This document shows, in pieces, positions 8,129-17,478 of a stretch of DNA of 22,689 bases. The translations under genes and the position numbers were made by a program. Position 1 is the stretch's first letter; the number at the start of each line of letters is the position of its first letter. Source of the stretch: Pleurotus djamor (Eukaryota; Basidiomycota; Agaricomycetes; Agaricales; Pleurotaceae); contig JAPEVF010000723.1 in the NCBI GenBank assembly GCA_029747585.1, forward strand, positions 1 through 22,689, given 5' to 3'. A model generated the notes under the pieces. That model ran no database searches and was not told the DNA's origin. It saw nothing but the letters and a program-made list of their open reading frames with translations.

Positions 8129-9881
8129 TTAATCGCTGAACTCCGTTTCATCTTCTGAATTCAATACCGAGCCATCTCCCATTCCGAACTTTAGAATAGA
8201 AGCCTTCCCTCGAGTACCCTCAAGTGAGCTGTAATCCTCCACTGCCCAATCAAACTCGCGCTCCAAGCGCGAAAAANTGGTCTTGAAATCGAAACGCGGA
8301 GAAAGGTTCTGCGTCAAACCCAACAGTCGTGATCGAATCGTGGGATTGGATGTGACGATGGAGGTGTTCGCGCAGAGAGACAATGACCTCACGGAGAGCA
8401 TCGGTTGCAGCATCTTCGTCCATGAAACTGTCATTTCTATCATCATCTGTCAGGTTAATGACGAAACGCAGTTTCCTCATCTTCGGTAAATGGCTTCCCA
8501 GGTCACATTTGGTCATAAAGTTTCGCATAGTAGTGAGCGGAGTATTATGAATAAGCAAGTTCTTTGCACCCTCCAAATTTCGCAGAAAAACGTTCCAATC
8601 CGAGCAGTCCAAAGAAGCCCTGTTGAACGCGTAGTGCACTGCTTTTGAGGGATGAAAGAGAGCACTGAATCGCATGGCAAGGCCGAGCAACTCAGGTGAA
8701 TGGTCTGTCTGCGACGAGCTGACGATACGAAAGTAGGCGTTCAGGCCAAAAGTGGTGCGCGCACTGACGGTAAGGGAATTCTTTGAGAGATGGATGGTCA
8801 GGTCTCCCGCACGCTTCTTGTAGCCGGGCGGGAGGATATCAGGACAAACGTGCTTGTAGAGCCGGATGACATCCTCTGGGTCTACCGATGATATGTCAAC
8901 ACATCTGGAGATCAATTTGAGTTGGGTCTCTGGAGGAATATGCAACAGCCGCGCAATCAACATTGCATCGGACACAGAGGTGATGATCGAGAGGTCTTCC
9001 AAGACTGGGAGATTGACCACACCGACCTCAACGTCGTCGCCCAGGTCAAGAATGACGTTGCAAAGGCTGAGGCGTGTAAGGGACGAAGAAGAAGCCTTCA
9101 ACGACGGCAGAATTTGGGAGAAGTTTGCATGGGTGGATTCATCGCACATGTTCAAGGAAAGAGTCGTGAGGTTTAGGAAGCATGGGGGCTTTTCGTAGTC
9201 CCAGGGTAGGACAGGAAGGTGCGTCAGCTCAAGAACGCGAAGAAGCGGCATCGGCCTATCCAGGAAGCGGCCCATTTGGTCCAGAGGGGGCAGCTTGGCC
9301 CGGCTGTTTTTTGTCACTTTTCGGTCAGGAGGCGCAATGGTGACCTTAAATACGCGTAAATCGGAAGCCGGACGCTCGATATCAAGGGAAAGGGTGTCGA
9401 ATATTGAAGTTGAGGGTATGTTGAAAATATCTATCTCCCAGATACGGTCAATGATTTCCATCACCGAAGTTGACCATGTACGTATGTTGGCTTTCGTCCA
9501 TTTCGAGCACGTTAAGCGTAGCAAGGCCGGTAAAGGTCCGAGCAACGTGAGGTCGTTGGCATTGGTGAAGTTAGAGAGGTCGATGGGATGCCATAGTGAG
9601 GGAATACTGAGGGTAGCCTGTCTCCAACGTTTGCAGACATTCGGTAGGGTCAACGAGAGCCAGACATCTGCATCATATTCCTCATAGTCAGAGGTAGCAA
9701 GTTCCGTGAGGATTTGCAACAAGATCTCTGCGGGGAGCCTAGTCATGGCGGTCGATGAGAAGGCACCTTCAGACCATTTGACCCGAAGCCTTGTGTCGTC
9801 CTATTCTGCAAATAAGCATCAGAATACTCGAGCAAAAGATTCACTGACCTTCAAAACACAATTGAGCGCAGTGTCGGTCAT
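8129..9881 (-). CDS. F-box protein, second copy (567 aa)
   Basis: The proposed exons are 9849-9881 and 8129-9800, with a 48-base intron (donor GTCAGT, CTGAT branch, acceptor AATAG). The F-box is clear: MTRLPAEILLQILTEL, then VCKRWRQATLSIPSLWHPIDL. It is followed by leucine-rich stretches (LRVLELTHLPVL, LTTLSLNM, LTRLSLCNV) typical of agaricomycete F-box/LRR proteins, probable SCF substrate receptors. The upstream mini-exon would add 29 residues; otherwise translation starts at the ATG at 9746. The frame breaks at the single N at 8277, next to a run of five A. Omitting it lets the frame run on as FSRLEREFDWAVEDY to the acidic end at 8129, instead of stopping a few codons later. It resembles F-box gene 1 in type, not in close sequence. 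Confidence 0.85.
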
Positions 9882-10040
9882 TGTGGCCCAATACTTGTTG
9901 TGATGGTTGGGAAGCAAAGAGTTTAATTCGCGATATGGGCGCTTAGAAGAGCAGAATTTTCGACAATGTTCGCGACGTCGGCGACAACAGCGACAACAGC
10001 GCGCCGTCACCATCACCAGCGCCGCCGTGCTCGAGCCCCA

Positions 10041-10047
10041 TATAAAG
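10041..10047 (+). promoter_or_regulatory. TATA box of the Hikeshi gene
   Basis: TATAAAG lies 111 bases upstream of the Hikeshi start codon in the 270-bp divergent region between that gene and F-box gene 2. The surrounding sequence has short CGACAACAG-type repeats (about 9960-10000). Position and consensus are the only support. Confidence 0.45.
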
Positions 10048-10151
10048 TCTCACGACTTCGGACCACCGCCATAACCACGACTACTCCACCAAACTAAGGC
10101 CGTTTATACCTCTCAACGCCGCTCAGCCCGAATTATCAAAACGAAAGTATC

Positions 10152-10909
10152 ATGTTTGGATGCGTGGTAGCCGGTCGTCTCCTGCAGACCAATCTCCAAC
10201 AAGTCGACGAAACCCATGCGTACTTTGAACTGCCAAATGCGAGTACCATCAACCACATCAGCGTGTTTCTGTTGGGAACGGGTGAGTAGACAAGTCTACC
10301 TGGGAAACAATTGCACCGTCTGATAGCGGTTTTGATGCATGCTTGCATATGCAGTGCCATTTCCGGACGGATATGGCGCATCGGTGCATTTTCACTGGCC
10401 TGGAAAGGGCTTCCAGTTGCTCGGAATGTGAGGATTCAAGACGATCTGGTCATTTGGCGGTGTGCTGAAACTGTGCCCTGTCTAGGCTGACCAACGAAAA
10501 GCCATCCGCGATATTTCGGCTGAGGGGTAACTACACCTCGGACGCGACGAACACTGCCAACCCCGACGCCTTCGCACCAACCTCATCAGCATCGTCGCTT
10601 GGTTCTGATGTCACAGCCATCCTCGGGCTCGCCATCGAACCAATCTCACAGATCCAAGTCCAGGTTTCGGGTCTGCCTTCCACGCTCGTCAAAGCGGCTA
10701 CACAAGACATATCCAGAGACTCAACACTCCTCGCCGAACGGATCGTCAAGCATCTGTTCAATTTCCTGGCCAGTTTCGTCGGCGGAGGGCCAGGCGGCTT
10801 CGGACCCGATCTTATGGTCCCCCTCGGGCTGATAACGAAATGGTATGAACTCTTTACGAGCAAGGTGAAGGCAAGTGGTGTCGGTTTTCTGGAAAGAGAT
10901 GAGGCTTGA
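10152..10909 (+). CDS. OPI10: Hikeshi / OPI10 homologue, Hsp70 nuclear import carrier (208 aa)
   Basis: Exons are 10152-10281, 10355-10427 and 10486-10909, with introns of 73 and 58 bases that keep the phase. The N terminus [18 protein letters not shown] is the family hallmark. It is followed by [44 protein letters not shown] and [15 protein letters not shown], and the C-terminal KWYELFTSK. Hikeshi binds ATP-bound Hsp70 and carries it through FG-nucleoporins into the nucleus, notably after heat stress; yeast OPI10 is the homologue. The length is close to the usual ~200 residues. A Gly-rich loop ([10 protein letters not shown]) precedes the last helix and may be lineage-specific. It is an ordinary housekeeping gene with no sign of damage. 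Confidence 0.93.
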
Positions 10910-11225
10910 TATCGCATCATTGCCAACGACGGAGGCCAAGGTCAATTATGTTGTTATGTAGACCCTTGCATGATTATGCGGCCCTGATCAAATGTTGACT
11001 GATCCCACACACGATCGTGTCACGGAACGGCGTGAAGACCTCCCTTGAACTCCTACGCTCATCCTCGTCCTCATACGCGGAATGCTGGCTTCCTCCAACG
11101 ACCAATTCGTGTCGCTCCAGGCTCTTGATGGGCAAGTGGGCGATGGGCGGGAGCAATGCCCGAATATTTTCGCCAGGTCCGAGAACATGGCAACCGTGAT
11201 CCCAGGCTGAGATTTCTGGCAACGG
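10910..11225. other. Intergenic between Hikeshi and RBM39-like genes
   Basis: This covers the 3' flank of the Hikeshi gene and upstream sequence of the next gene. Frames on both strands are open for 60-90 codons, but they overlap each other, lack recognisable domains and do not splice into the neighbours. I see no supported gene. Confidence 0.4.
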
Positions 11226-11481
11226 TGTGTCTAGCATCATCATCATCCATCATCTCTCACAATTCCTTTCTCACTCGCTTCCTCTTCCTCTTTCGCTCTT
11301 TCCTTCTCCCCGCTCTTTCCTTTTCCCTACCTGCTTGTCAGGCTTTTCCTTCATTCGTTTTTCGTTCAGAACGCTGGTCGGCTTCGTTGTACCACCACTT
11401 TCGGCAGCCAGCTCTGCGCTCTCATTCTTTCCTTGTTCATAACCAAATCCTTGCGTTCTTTCTACTAGGCCCAGATAACAG
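11226..11481 (+). promoter_or_regulatory. Pyrimidine-rich promoter / 5' leader of the RBM39-like gene
   Basis: A short CAT-repeat run (about 11234-11253) leads into a long C/T-dominated tract on the plus strand (to about 11340, weaker to 11460). CT-rich leaders are characteristic of highly expressed housekeeping genes in basidiomycetes. TTCTACTAG just before the N block could be an intron acceptor. The exact transcription start is not visible. Confidence 0.5.
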
Positions 11482-11499
11482 NNNTNNCNTCANTNANNN
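11482..11499. other. Ambiguous-base block at the start of the RBM39-like gene
   Basis: Twelve of these 18 positions are N, interspersed with isolated called bases, so this is a failed consensus and not a scaffold gap of fixed size. It falls exactly where an Arg/Ser-rich N-terminal region would be expected. True sequence may be collapsed or missing here. Confidence 0.85.
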
Positions 11500-11500
11500 C

Positions 11501-13040
11501 CCGAAATCAAGGCGACCCTCTCCTACGTACGAAGCTAGTCAAGAAGATTATAATCCTGACGAACCTAAAGAAGACGACTCTGAGGCTCGGTCTGTTTTTG
11601 TCTCACAGCTCGCTGCTCGGCTCACTGCCAGGGATTTGGGCTATTTCTTCGAAGATAAGCTCGGCGAGGGAACTGTTATGGATGCTCGCATTGTTACAGA
11701 TAGGCTCTCTCGTCGTTCTAAAGGGTAAATGACTTCCATTCTCCTTCCCCGTAGCCAATTTGCTGACCTGTCTTAGCATCGGCTACGTCGAATTCCGTAC
11801 TATTGAATTAGTTGAGAAAGCAATTGGTCTCACAGGCACCGTCGTTATGGGTTTACCCATCATGGTTCAACTCACCGAAGCAGAAAGAAATCGACTTCAT
11901 CCCGGCGATGGGTGCGTTTATAGCTCTCCCGCAATCGCATCTATTCATTCCCTACATCATAGCAATATCAACCTTCCTCCTGGAGTTAGCGCACCTCATG
12001 GGGCAATGTGAGAGATCATCCTTTCGTGCAGTCCGCCTGGCTCTTACCACTTCGCTTAGACTTTATGTTGGGTCCCTTCATTTCAACTTGACCGAATCAG
12101 ATATCAAGCAGGTCTTTGAGCCATTCGGCGAATTGGAGTTTGTTGACCTTCACCGGGACCCAATGACGGGTCGAAGCAAAGGCTACGCCTTCATCCAGTC
12201 CGTCTGATCAACCCTTCCAGTTTCATACCCGCTCTAATCTCGCTCCAGATATAAACGACCGGAGGATGCGAAAATGGCTCTCGAGCAAATGGAAGGCTTT
12301 GAACTGGCAGGTCGCACTGTATGTTGTTCAACTCTTCGTCCATCACCTTCGCTCATGTTTTCCAGCTTCGTGTCAACACTGTTCATGAAAAGGGTACCGC
12401 TAGATACACACAGCAGGATTCCCTTGACGAATCCGGTGGTATGTTTCCACGTTGTGTAATGACGTTCGCCGAATCTGAAAATTTGATAGGTGGTAACTTG
12501 AATGCTGCATCTCGTCAGGCACTAATGCAGAAACTCGCTAGAATAGAGCCCCCTCCTACCGCAGCCCTTCCAACGTCAGTTTCCACCCATTCGCATTTAT
12601 ATAAGCTAATTTTTCTTCATCCTAGAAATAAACCAAACATACCCCAATCTATGCAATCAAAATCAGTCCTTCTGAAAAATATGTTTGACCCAGAAGAGTG
12701 TGTACCTCCACCATACAGGATAGCCATACACTGACACCATCTATAGAGAAACTGAGCGCGACTGGGACAAAGAGCTGGCCGAAGATGTCAAGAGTGAATG
12801 CGAAGGAAAATACGGGAAAGTCGAAGCAATCAAAGTTGAGAAGGAGTCTCAAGTAAGCTTTTCTCTTGCCAGCTTTTCACTGTTCGTTAATGTGCAATTT
12901 TGAAGGGTGAAATATACGTCAAGTTCAGCTCTATCGAGTCGGCCAAACAGGCTATCCAAAGTCTCAATGGTCGATGGTTTGGTGGCAAGCAAGTTTCTGC
13001 TGCATTCATTTCCGACGCCATCATGCAAGCTCACCAGTAA
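11501..13040 (+). CDS. rsd1: RBM39/Rsd1-type splicing factor (RRM-RRM-UHM), 5' end missing
   Basis: Exons run 11501-11724, 11777-11911, 11963-12007, 12060-12197, 12249-12318, 12366-12438, 12490-12574, 12626-12697, 12747-12852 and 12906-13040, with nine introns of 47-53 bases, all in phase. The visible 360 residues begin with the tail of an R/S-rich region (PKSRRPSPTYE). RRM1 carries SVFVSQLAARLTARDL and KGIGYVEF; RRM2 carries LYVGSLHFNLTESDIKQVF and GRSKGYAFIQ. A conserved linker LNAASRQALMQKLAR follows, then a UHM with SVLLKNMFDPEE and GRWFGG. The R-x-F (RWF) in the UHM is the pocket for a ligand-motif tryptophan of U2AF or SF3B1. It is a nuclear splicing co-factor. No start codon can be assigned because of the N block. 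Confidence 0.93.
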
Positions 13041-13380
13041 TGCGAGAAAATGTTCGCCTAGGTCTTGTCCTCTCGAGCTTTGCCATCCCGTGACTCAAGA
13101 TCCGCAAGTTTGACATCTACCTTAGTTTGACGCATTCAGCTTCCCTTTCCGATTTCATTCTCAACACTTTTGTGTGCAAATAGGTCTTAAGAAGTGCAAT
13201 GATTGCACCGAGGCAGGTTTACCGCTAATACGTTTCAATAACATTGCTTCTGCGTTACTAGATTGTCACGACCGTGATATGAAAATTGTTGCGTCGACAT
13301 GAGCCCACAATCGTTTCCTCAAGCATGTCTTGTAAGTCGTCACGAATGACGTTTACTAACTGTGTGCGTACAACGTAGGC
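13041..13380. other. Convergent 3' flanks, no gene
   Basis: The RBM39-like gene (plus) and the MFS gene (minus) end toward each other across 340 bp. I found no coding frame, hairpin terminator or repeat worth naming; it is presumably two 3' UTRs. Confidence 0.5.
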
Positions 13381-15846
13381 TTAGTACATATATCGAAACC
13401 CGGGAGAGCGAGGTCCTTCGCCCAGTACGTTGGTGTCAACATCAGCAGCCGTCAGGGTGACGCCCTGCATTCGATTGCGTCGGTGGTTCTCCCGACGCAT
13501 GTAAGATCCAACACTGGGAGGATAATTGGGTCAGTGTCCCCTTTGAAGTCCCCACCTACTCACGAAGCTACGAGTATCAGGCACAGTCCTCCAAACGCAG
13601 CTTGACACATCATCTCAGTAATTGACAAACATATTGGAACTTCGACTTACCTGATGTTGACAATGCTACAGAAGTGGCGAGTAAGGTCAGGGTAATGCCG
13701 GGGATCTGAATGTTGGGTCGCACCTGGGATGTACCTTGGCTCGTCTTTTGCTCTGAATACATTCGTTGAAATTAACCCAGCCGAGTTCGCGATGGCAACT
13801 GTAATGAGTCGTCACATTGTTCAACCATCTGGGTTGCCTGTTAGATTGAACGTACCCATCACTGCGGCCACGACTGCTCTCTGTGATTCGTTAGGCGTGT
13901 TGTTTGAATACCATGCAGCTACCAAAACAGAAGGTGCGAATGCCTGTATACTTGTTCAGTATGATATCCGTATTCCTGTCTCGACCGTTCATACTTACAC
14001 CCATTGTCAACAAGAATGTCGCGAAGTACGCCACTCCCCTGTTCTGCAGTGGATCTATTGTACCAAGGACCACGAAGCCTATCACCGCAACGGCCAAAGG
14101 AATGCAACTATGTTCCTTGAGCCGGATTTCATAGACATCTGGTGCAAACTACACTGACATGTGAATGGAGCGTTCCCGAAAGAAGTCGGACGAAAATGTC
14201 AGGAGCAACAATGCAACAGTACCAGCCACATTCGGCGCCACGGTTAGGAGATTGGTTTTGATAGTCGAGTATCCCAGGCTTGCAACGATTTGAGGAAGGA
14301 AATTGTTAACGCTTGCGAGCGGGACGCCGAAGGATAGATTGATCAAAGCCCAAATCCAGTACATTGGATCCTTGAATGCACGGAAAGCGTGTCCAACATT
14401 GAGTTGCTCGTCAACCTCAACCGAAGAATCGGTCAATATGCGTTCACGAGCGAGAGCTTTCTCCCTCTCACTGAGGCCCTTCCATGTCGCTGGCGAACGG
14501 GGCTAGAGGCGACTATGAGAATAGGACGGAGAGGCAGGAGGAATGACCCACTAGCCAAAACCAAGCGAATATGGCGAAGAGAACACTGAAACCACCTAGA
14601 TCGAAGCAAACTGAGAACGTCGGAAGATTAGCACGACGCGGAAATGACCTTCGATCCAAAATAGGAATTGCCATCCATGATACTTCGAATGGTGTATTTG
14701 GAAAGTACCAAAGGCAATCAAGCCTAAACGAGGGTTAAGCTATCTTCAGAGCGAGGGGGTGGATCACAGACCAGAGAAAGCCCCAGCTATAGAAGCAGCC
14801 GCTGGACAGAAACGGAGTGAGTGCTGAGATATGGACGTCGGAATGCTCAACTTATACCATAGAATAAGCCAATGCGCGATGCCAGTTCATTCCGTTTGTA
14901 AAACGTCGAAAGGTAAAACACCTGTTGTAAACGGATCAGCTAGTACCAAACAAGTGGGGAACTTTGAACAAACCACACCGGGGAGCATGGCCGACTCAAA
15001 GATGCCGAGAAATACTCGGATGGTCATAATTTCCCCAAAGTTGGTGGCCGCCGCGGCGAGTAAAGACCTTTCATCACAAGCCCATTTATAGATTATTTGA
15101 TGAGGAGAAACAGGTCAACTCTGAGGAAACAAACGCACATGGAGCCCTGGTTGGTGTCTTCGTTATTACTCTTTGTGAGACAGGACAGATAGAAGTGGGA
15201 GCACGAACAAAGCCAACCATCATAAGTGGTAGAATCCTGGCAGCAGAATACTTCTTAACAAGGAGACTGATCGGTGTTCCGCATCTAGAGTAAAGTAGAG
15301 TAAGCCCGGGCTAGCGGTGCACTTGCCACGGCCAATAGACCCACAGACAAAATGGCACCTAGTACATGGGTAGGCTTAATGAGCAAAGGGTTCGTAGGAC
15401 GACAGGAACAGCTTACGTAGAAAATCATAACGAGGAGATAGTACTTCAGGCGTGCTTAGCATCGAAGTAAACTGTGTCTGATAAGAGCGTAATACCTGGT
15501 TTCCACTGAGATGGATATCCTATAAACATGCATTCAGTCTTCAGAGGGATACATAAGTAAGTGGGCGGCTGGAGACTTACTTTATCCCAGCCATCAGTCT
15601 TTGCGTTCCCCACATTTCCTTTGTCCAAGGCGTTACATAGGTACCTTATCAACATGGATAAGTCAAGACGTTAACGAGGTGGCGCGTGACATACATAAGT
15701 GTCAAGGGAGGAAGAAGCGTAAGATCATACTTCCTTAGCAGGCGACGTTCTTCTTCCTTCCTGGTTGCTGGATACAACGTATCACCGGGAGAGAACTGAA
15801 CGGATTCGCAAGCGTCTTTGGACATGTCACCTTCAAGAGAGGGCAT
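13381..15846 (-). CDS. MFS permease, ACS (allantoate/nicotinate-type) family, 19 exons, 490 aa
   Basis: Exons in transcript order: 15846-15695, 15644-15581, 15519-15496, 15443-15417, 15358-15345, 15284-15209, 15146-15139, 15067-14974, 14921-14858, 14801-14772, 14723-14649, 14595-14552, 14502-14159, 14107-13999, 13943-13856, 13798-13724, 13665-13651, 13600-13564, 13513-13381. All 18 introns (48-71 bases) keep the phase. Family marks are RLLRKYDLTLLPPLTLMYL, LDKGNVGNAKTDGWD, IRVFLGIFESAMLPGV, YLSTFYKRNELASRIG, GWQFLFWIEGG, DPMYWIWALINLSFG, GYSTIKTNLLTVAPN and the tail GSYMRRENHRRNR. The family has 12 helices and imports organic anions by proton symport; the substrate is unknown. Exons of 8, 14 and 15 nt are needed to avoid stops. 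It neighbours a hydrolase gene on the same strand. Confidence 0.9.
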
Positions 15847-16066
15847 TGTAGGAAGGCCAACGGTCCGTAAGCTTCACGAAGCTCGCTATTTATGACTTAG
15901 CGATGCCTTCTCCATCAAAACGATGTGGTACATTATCTCCAACCATCCGTATGACCCATGTGATGAGGTGTATAATTGCCGTGCATACGAACTCAAAGAA
16001 GCCCGCGGCGGAGGATTTGATTGGGGGTACGAGCTAGCGAACAGGACGCCCAGTTGCATGGGGTAG

Positions 16067-17333
16067 TTACTTCAAAGCTTCTTTCAATGCAGCTACGGCG
16101 TCTGAAACCATTTGCCGACCCACTGCCAATGCGCTGTAATTATGGTAATCAGTGTGTGAGCGCACTTGATGGGAAGAAAACGTACCCTATGCATTCCATA
16201 TGCGTAAATAGCACATTCCATCAGGAGAGGGCTTGAGAATGAGCTGAAATCACGTACCGTCCATAGCCATAATCGGATGGGGAGCAGCTGGGTAGACTGT
16301 AGTCTTCACGCTTACACCGTTCTTCTTCAGCTTCTCCCCATAAGCCAATCCCTCATCTCTGAGTATGTCAAGCTCGGTAACACCAATCCACGCACTAGGA
16401 GTCTTTCCGACTAACTCATCAGGGGCGAATAGAGGGGAACTCTCCCAATTCGTCCAGTCAGCTTCGTTGGGAAGGTAATTCTTTCTGAACCAGAGCATTC
16501 GCTCAGGAGAGAGCCAGGGAGTGTTCTCGTTCTCAGCCCATGATTTATGGGGTTTCCCAGAGGTAGAAGCAGTATTGTCAGTCACGGGGACGATCAAGAG
16601 CTGGAGGACAAGTGGGATAGGGTCAGCCATCTGCGCAGCCTTGAGTGAAGCTACAGCTGCCAGATTACCACCACTGAGATGACGCGTATGACAGTTGAAG
16701 CTATTTGAGAAAGGCAGGAGTTTACCTAGATGATCCGCCAATGGCGATCCGAGCTTTCGAAATGTTCAGCTTGGTGGGACCTTCTTCATATACCCACTGA
16801 AGAGCCTCGAAAGCGTCCTCCACGGCAGCGGGAAATGGGTGCTCAGGACCAAGACGATAATCAACGGAGACGACGACATAGTTGGCTCCTACAAGAGATA
16901 AGATGGGTGCCTCACGGCTGCATAATCATGAAGACACTCACGGACACACATATTGGTCGAGAACGATGCCTCAGTACCAATATTACCCAATGTCCATCCA
17001 CCTACATAGCTTCATTAGTTACTACGACGAGCGAGATAATCCAAGGGAACTCTCACCTCCGTGATAGAAGATGAAGACAGGCCAACCACCCGATGGAGGC
17101 GAACCTTCTGGTGTATAGACTCGAACCTTACAGTGGCTCAGAGAGTGGTCTTCGATCTTTCCAACAGACAAAGGTTCAGAGCCCCCTGGCAAACCTCCAG
17201 CAGTGCGGATGGAAGGATCCCAAGGGAGAGTGTGGGGTGGGACGATGTGGGCGACATGAATGTTGTGGAACGCGATGTATTCCGGGTCTAATCGATGCAG
17301 TACAGAAGGATGGATCGCTTGAGGCTGCGCCAT
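16067..17333 (-). CDS. Alpha/beta hydrolase (hormone-sensitive-lipase / esterase type), about 327 aa
   Basis: Exons are 17333-17057, 17001-16942, 16888-16726, 16673-16258, a putative single base at 16186, and 16133-16067. The oxyanion-hole motif HGGGW (H91-W95) spans the first splice. Further motifs are [21 protein letters not shown], the nucleophile elbow GGSSSGGNLA (Ser166; the usual form is GGDSAGGN), the acid site ELDILRDEG and the His site [10 protein letters not shown]. These define an Abhydrolase_3 carboxylesterase or amidase, probably cytosolic since no signal peptide is seen. The usual Asp before the nucleophile is replaced by Ser. The 3' end is ambiguous: besides the one-base exon, a donor four bases later (GTGATT) gives one longer intron and MDGTALAVGR. 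The stop at 16069-16067 fits both. Confidence 0.88.
16186..16186 (-). other. Candidate single-nucleotide exon in the hydrolase gene
   Basis: A lone G sits between two textbook introns. Upstream is 16187-16257 (donor GTACGT, CTGAT branch, acceptor ATAG); downstream is 16134-16185 (donor GTACGT, CTGAT branch, acceptor TACAG). It completes a Gly codon with G from the previous exon and C from the next, giving MDG then ALAVGRQMV. It is inferred from phase only, with no transcript evidence. Confidence 0.45.
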
Positions 17334-17478
17334 GAGGGACTGGGAGCTTGAGAGTTAACGTTAACGTTAGAGAGTCAAGTGCTTTTGATGGTGCTCGAAT
17401 GGCCCGGCATCGTCGGTCCGGGGTGGTGTATAACCGATGGGATAATTCCCTCAAGCCGATAATCCTTGAAGCTTGACC
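17334..17478. promoter_or_regulatory. Bidirectional promoter between hydrolase and DSD1 genes
   Basis: Only 145 bp separate the two divergent start codons, so control elements must be shared or interleaved. The region contains GTTAACGTTAACGTTA at 17354-17369, an overlapping palindrome GTTAACGTTAAC, and GC-rich blocks nearer the DSD1 start. No obvious TATA box is present. Confidence 0.55.

Noticed and set aside
11156..11481. Hydrophobic protein encoded by the pyrimidine-rich tract
   Set aside because: The Phe/Leu/Ser-rich translation is what any C/T-rich leader gives. The frame continues into the RBM39 exon only through Ns.
13381..15846. MFS gene as a pseudogene
   Set aside because: Apparent frame breaks all resolve with microexons that keep GT-AG sites and phase, and the final protein is full length.
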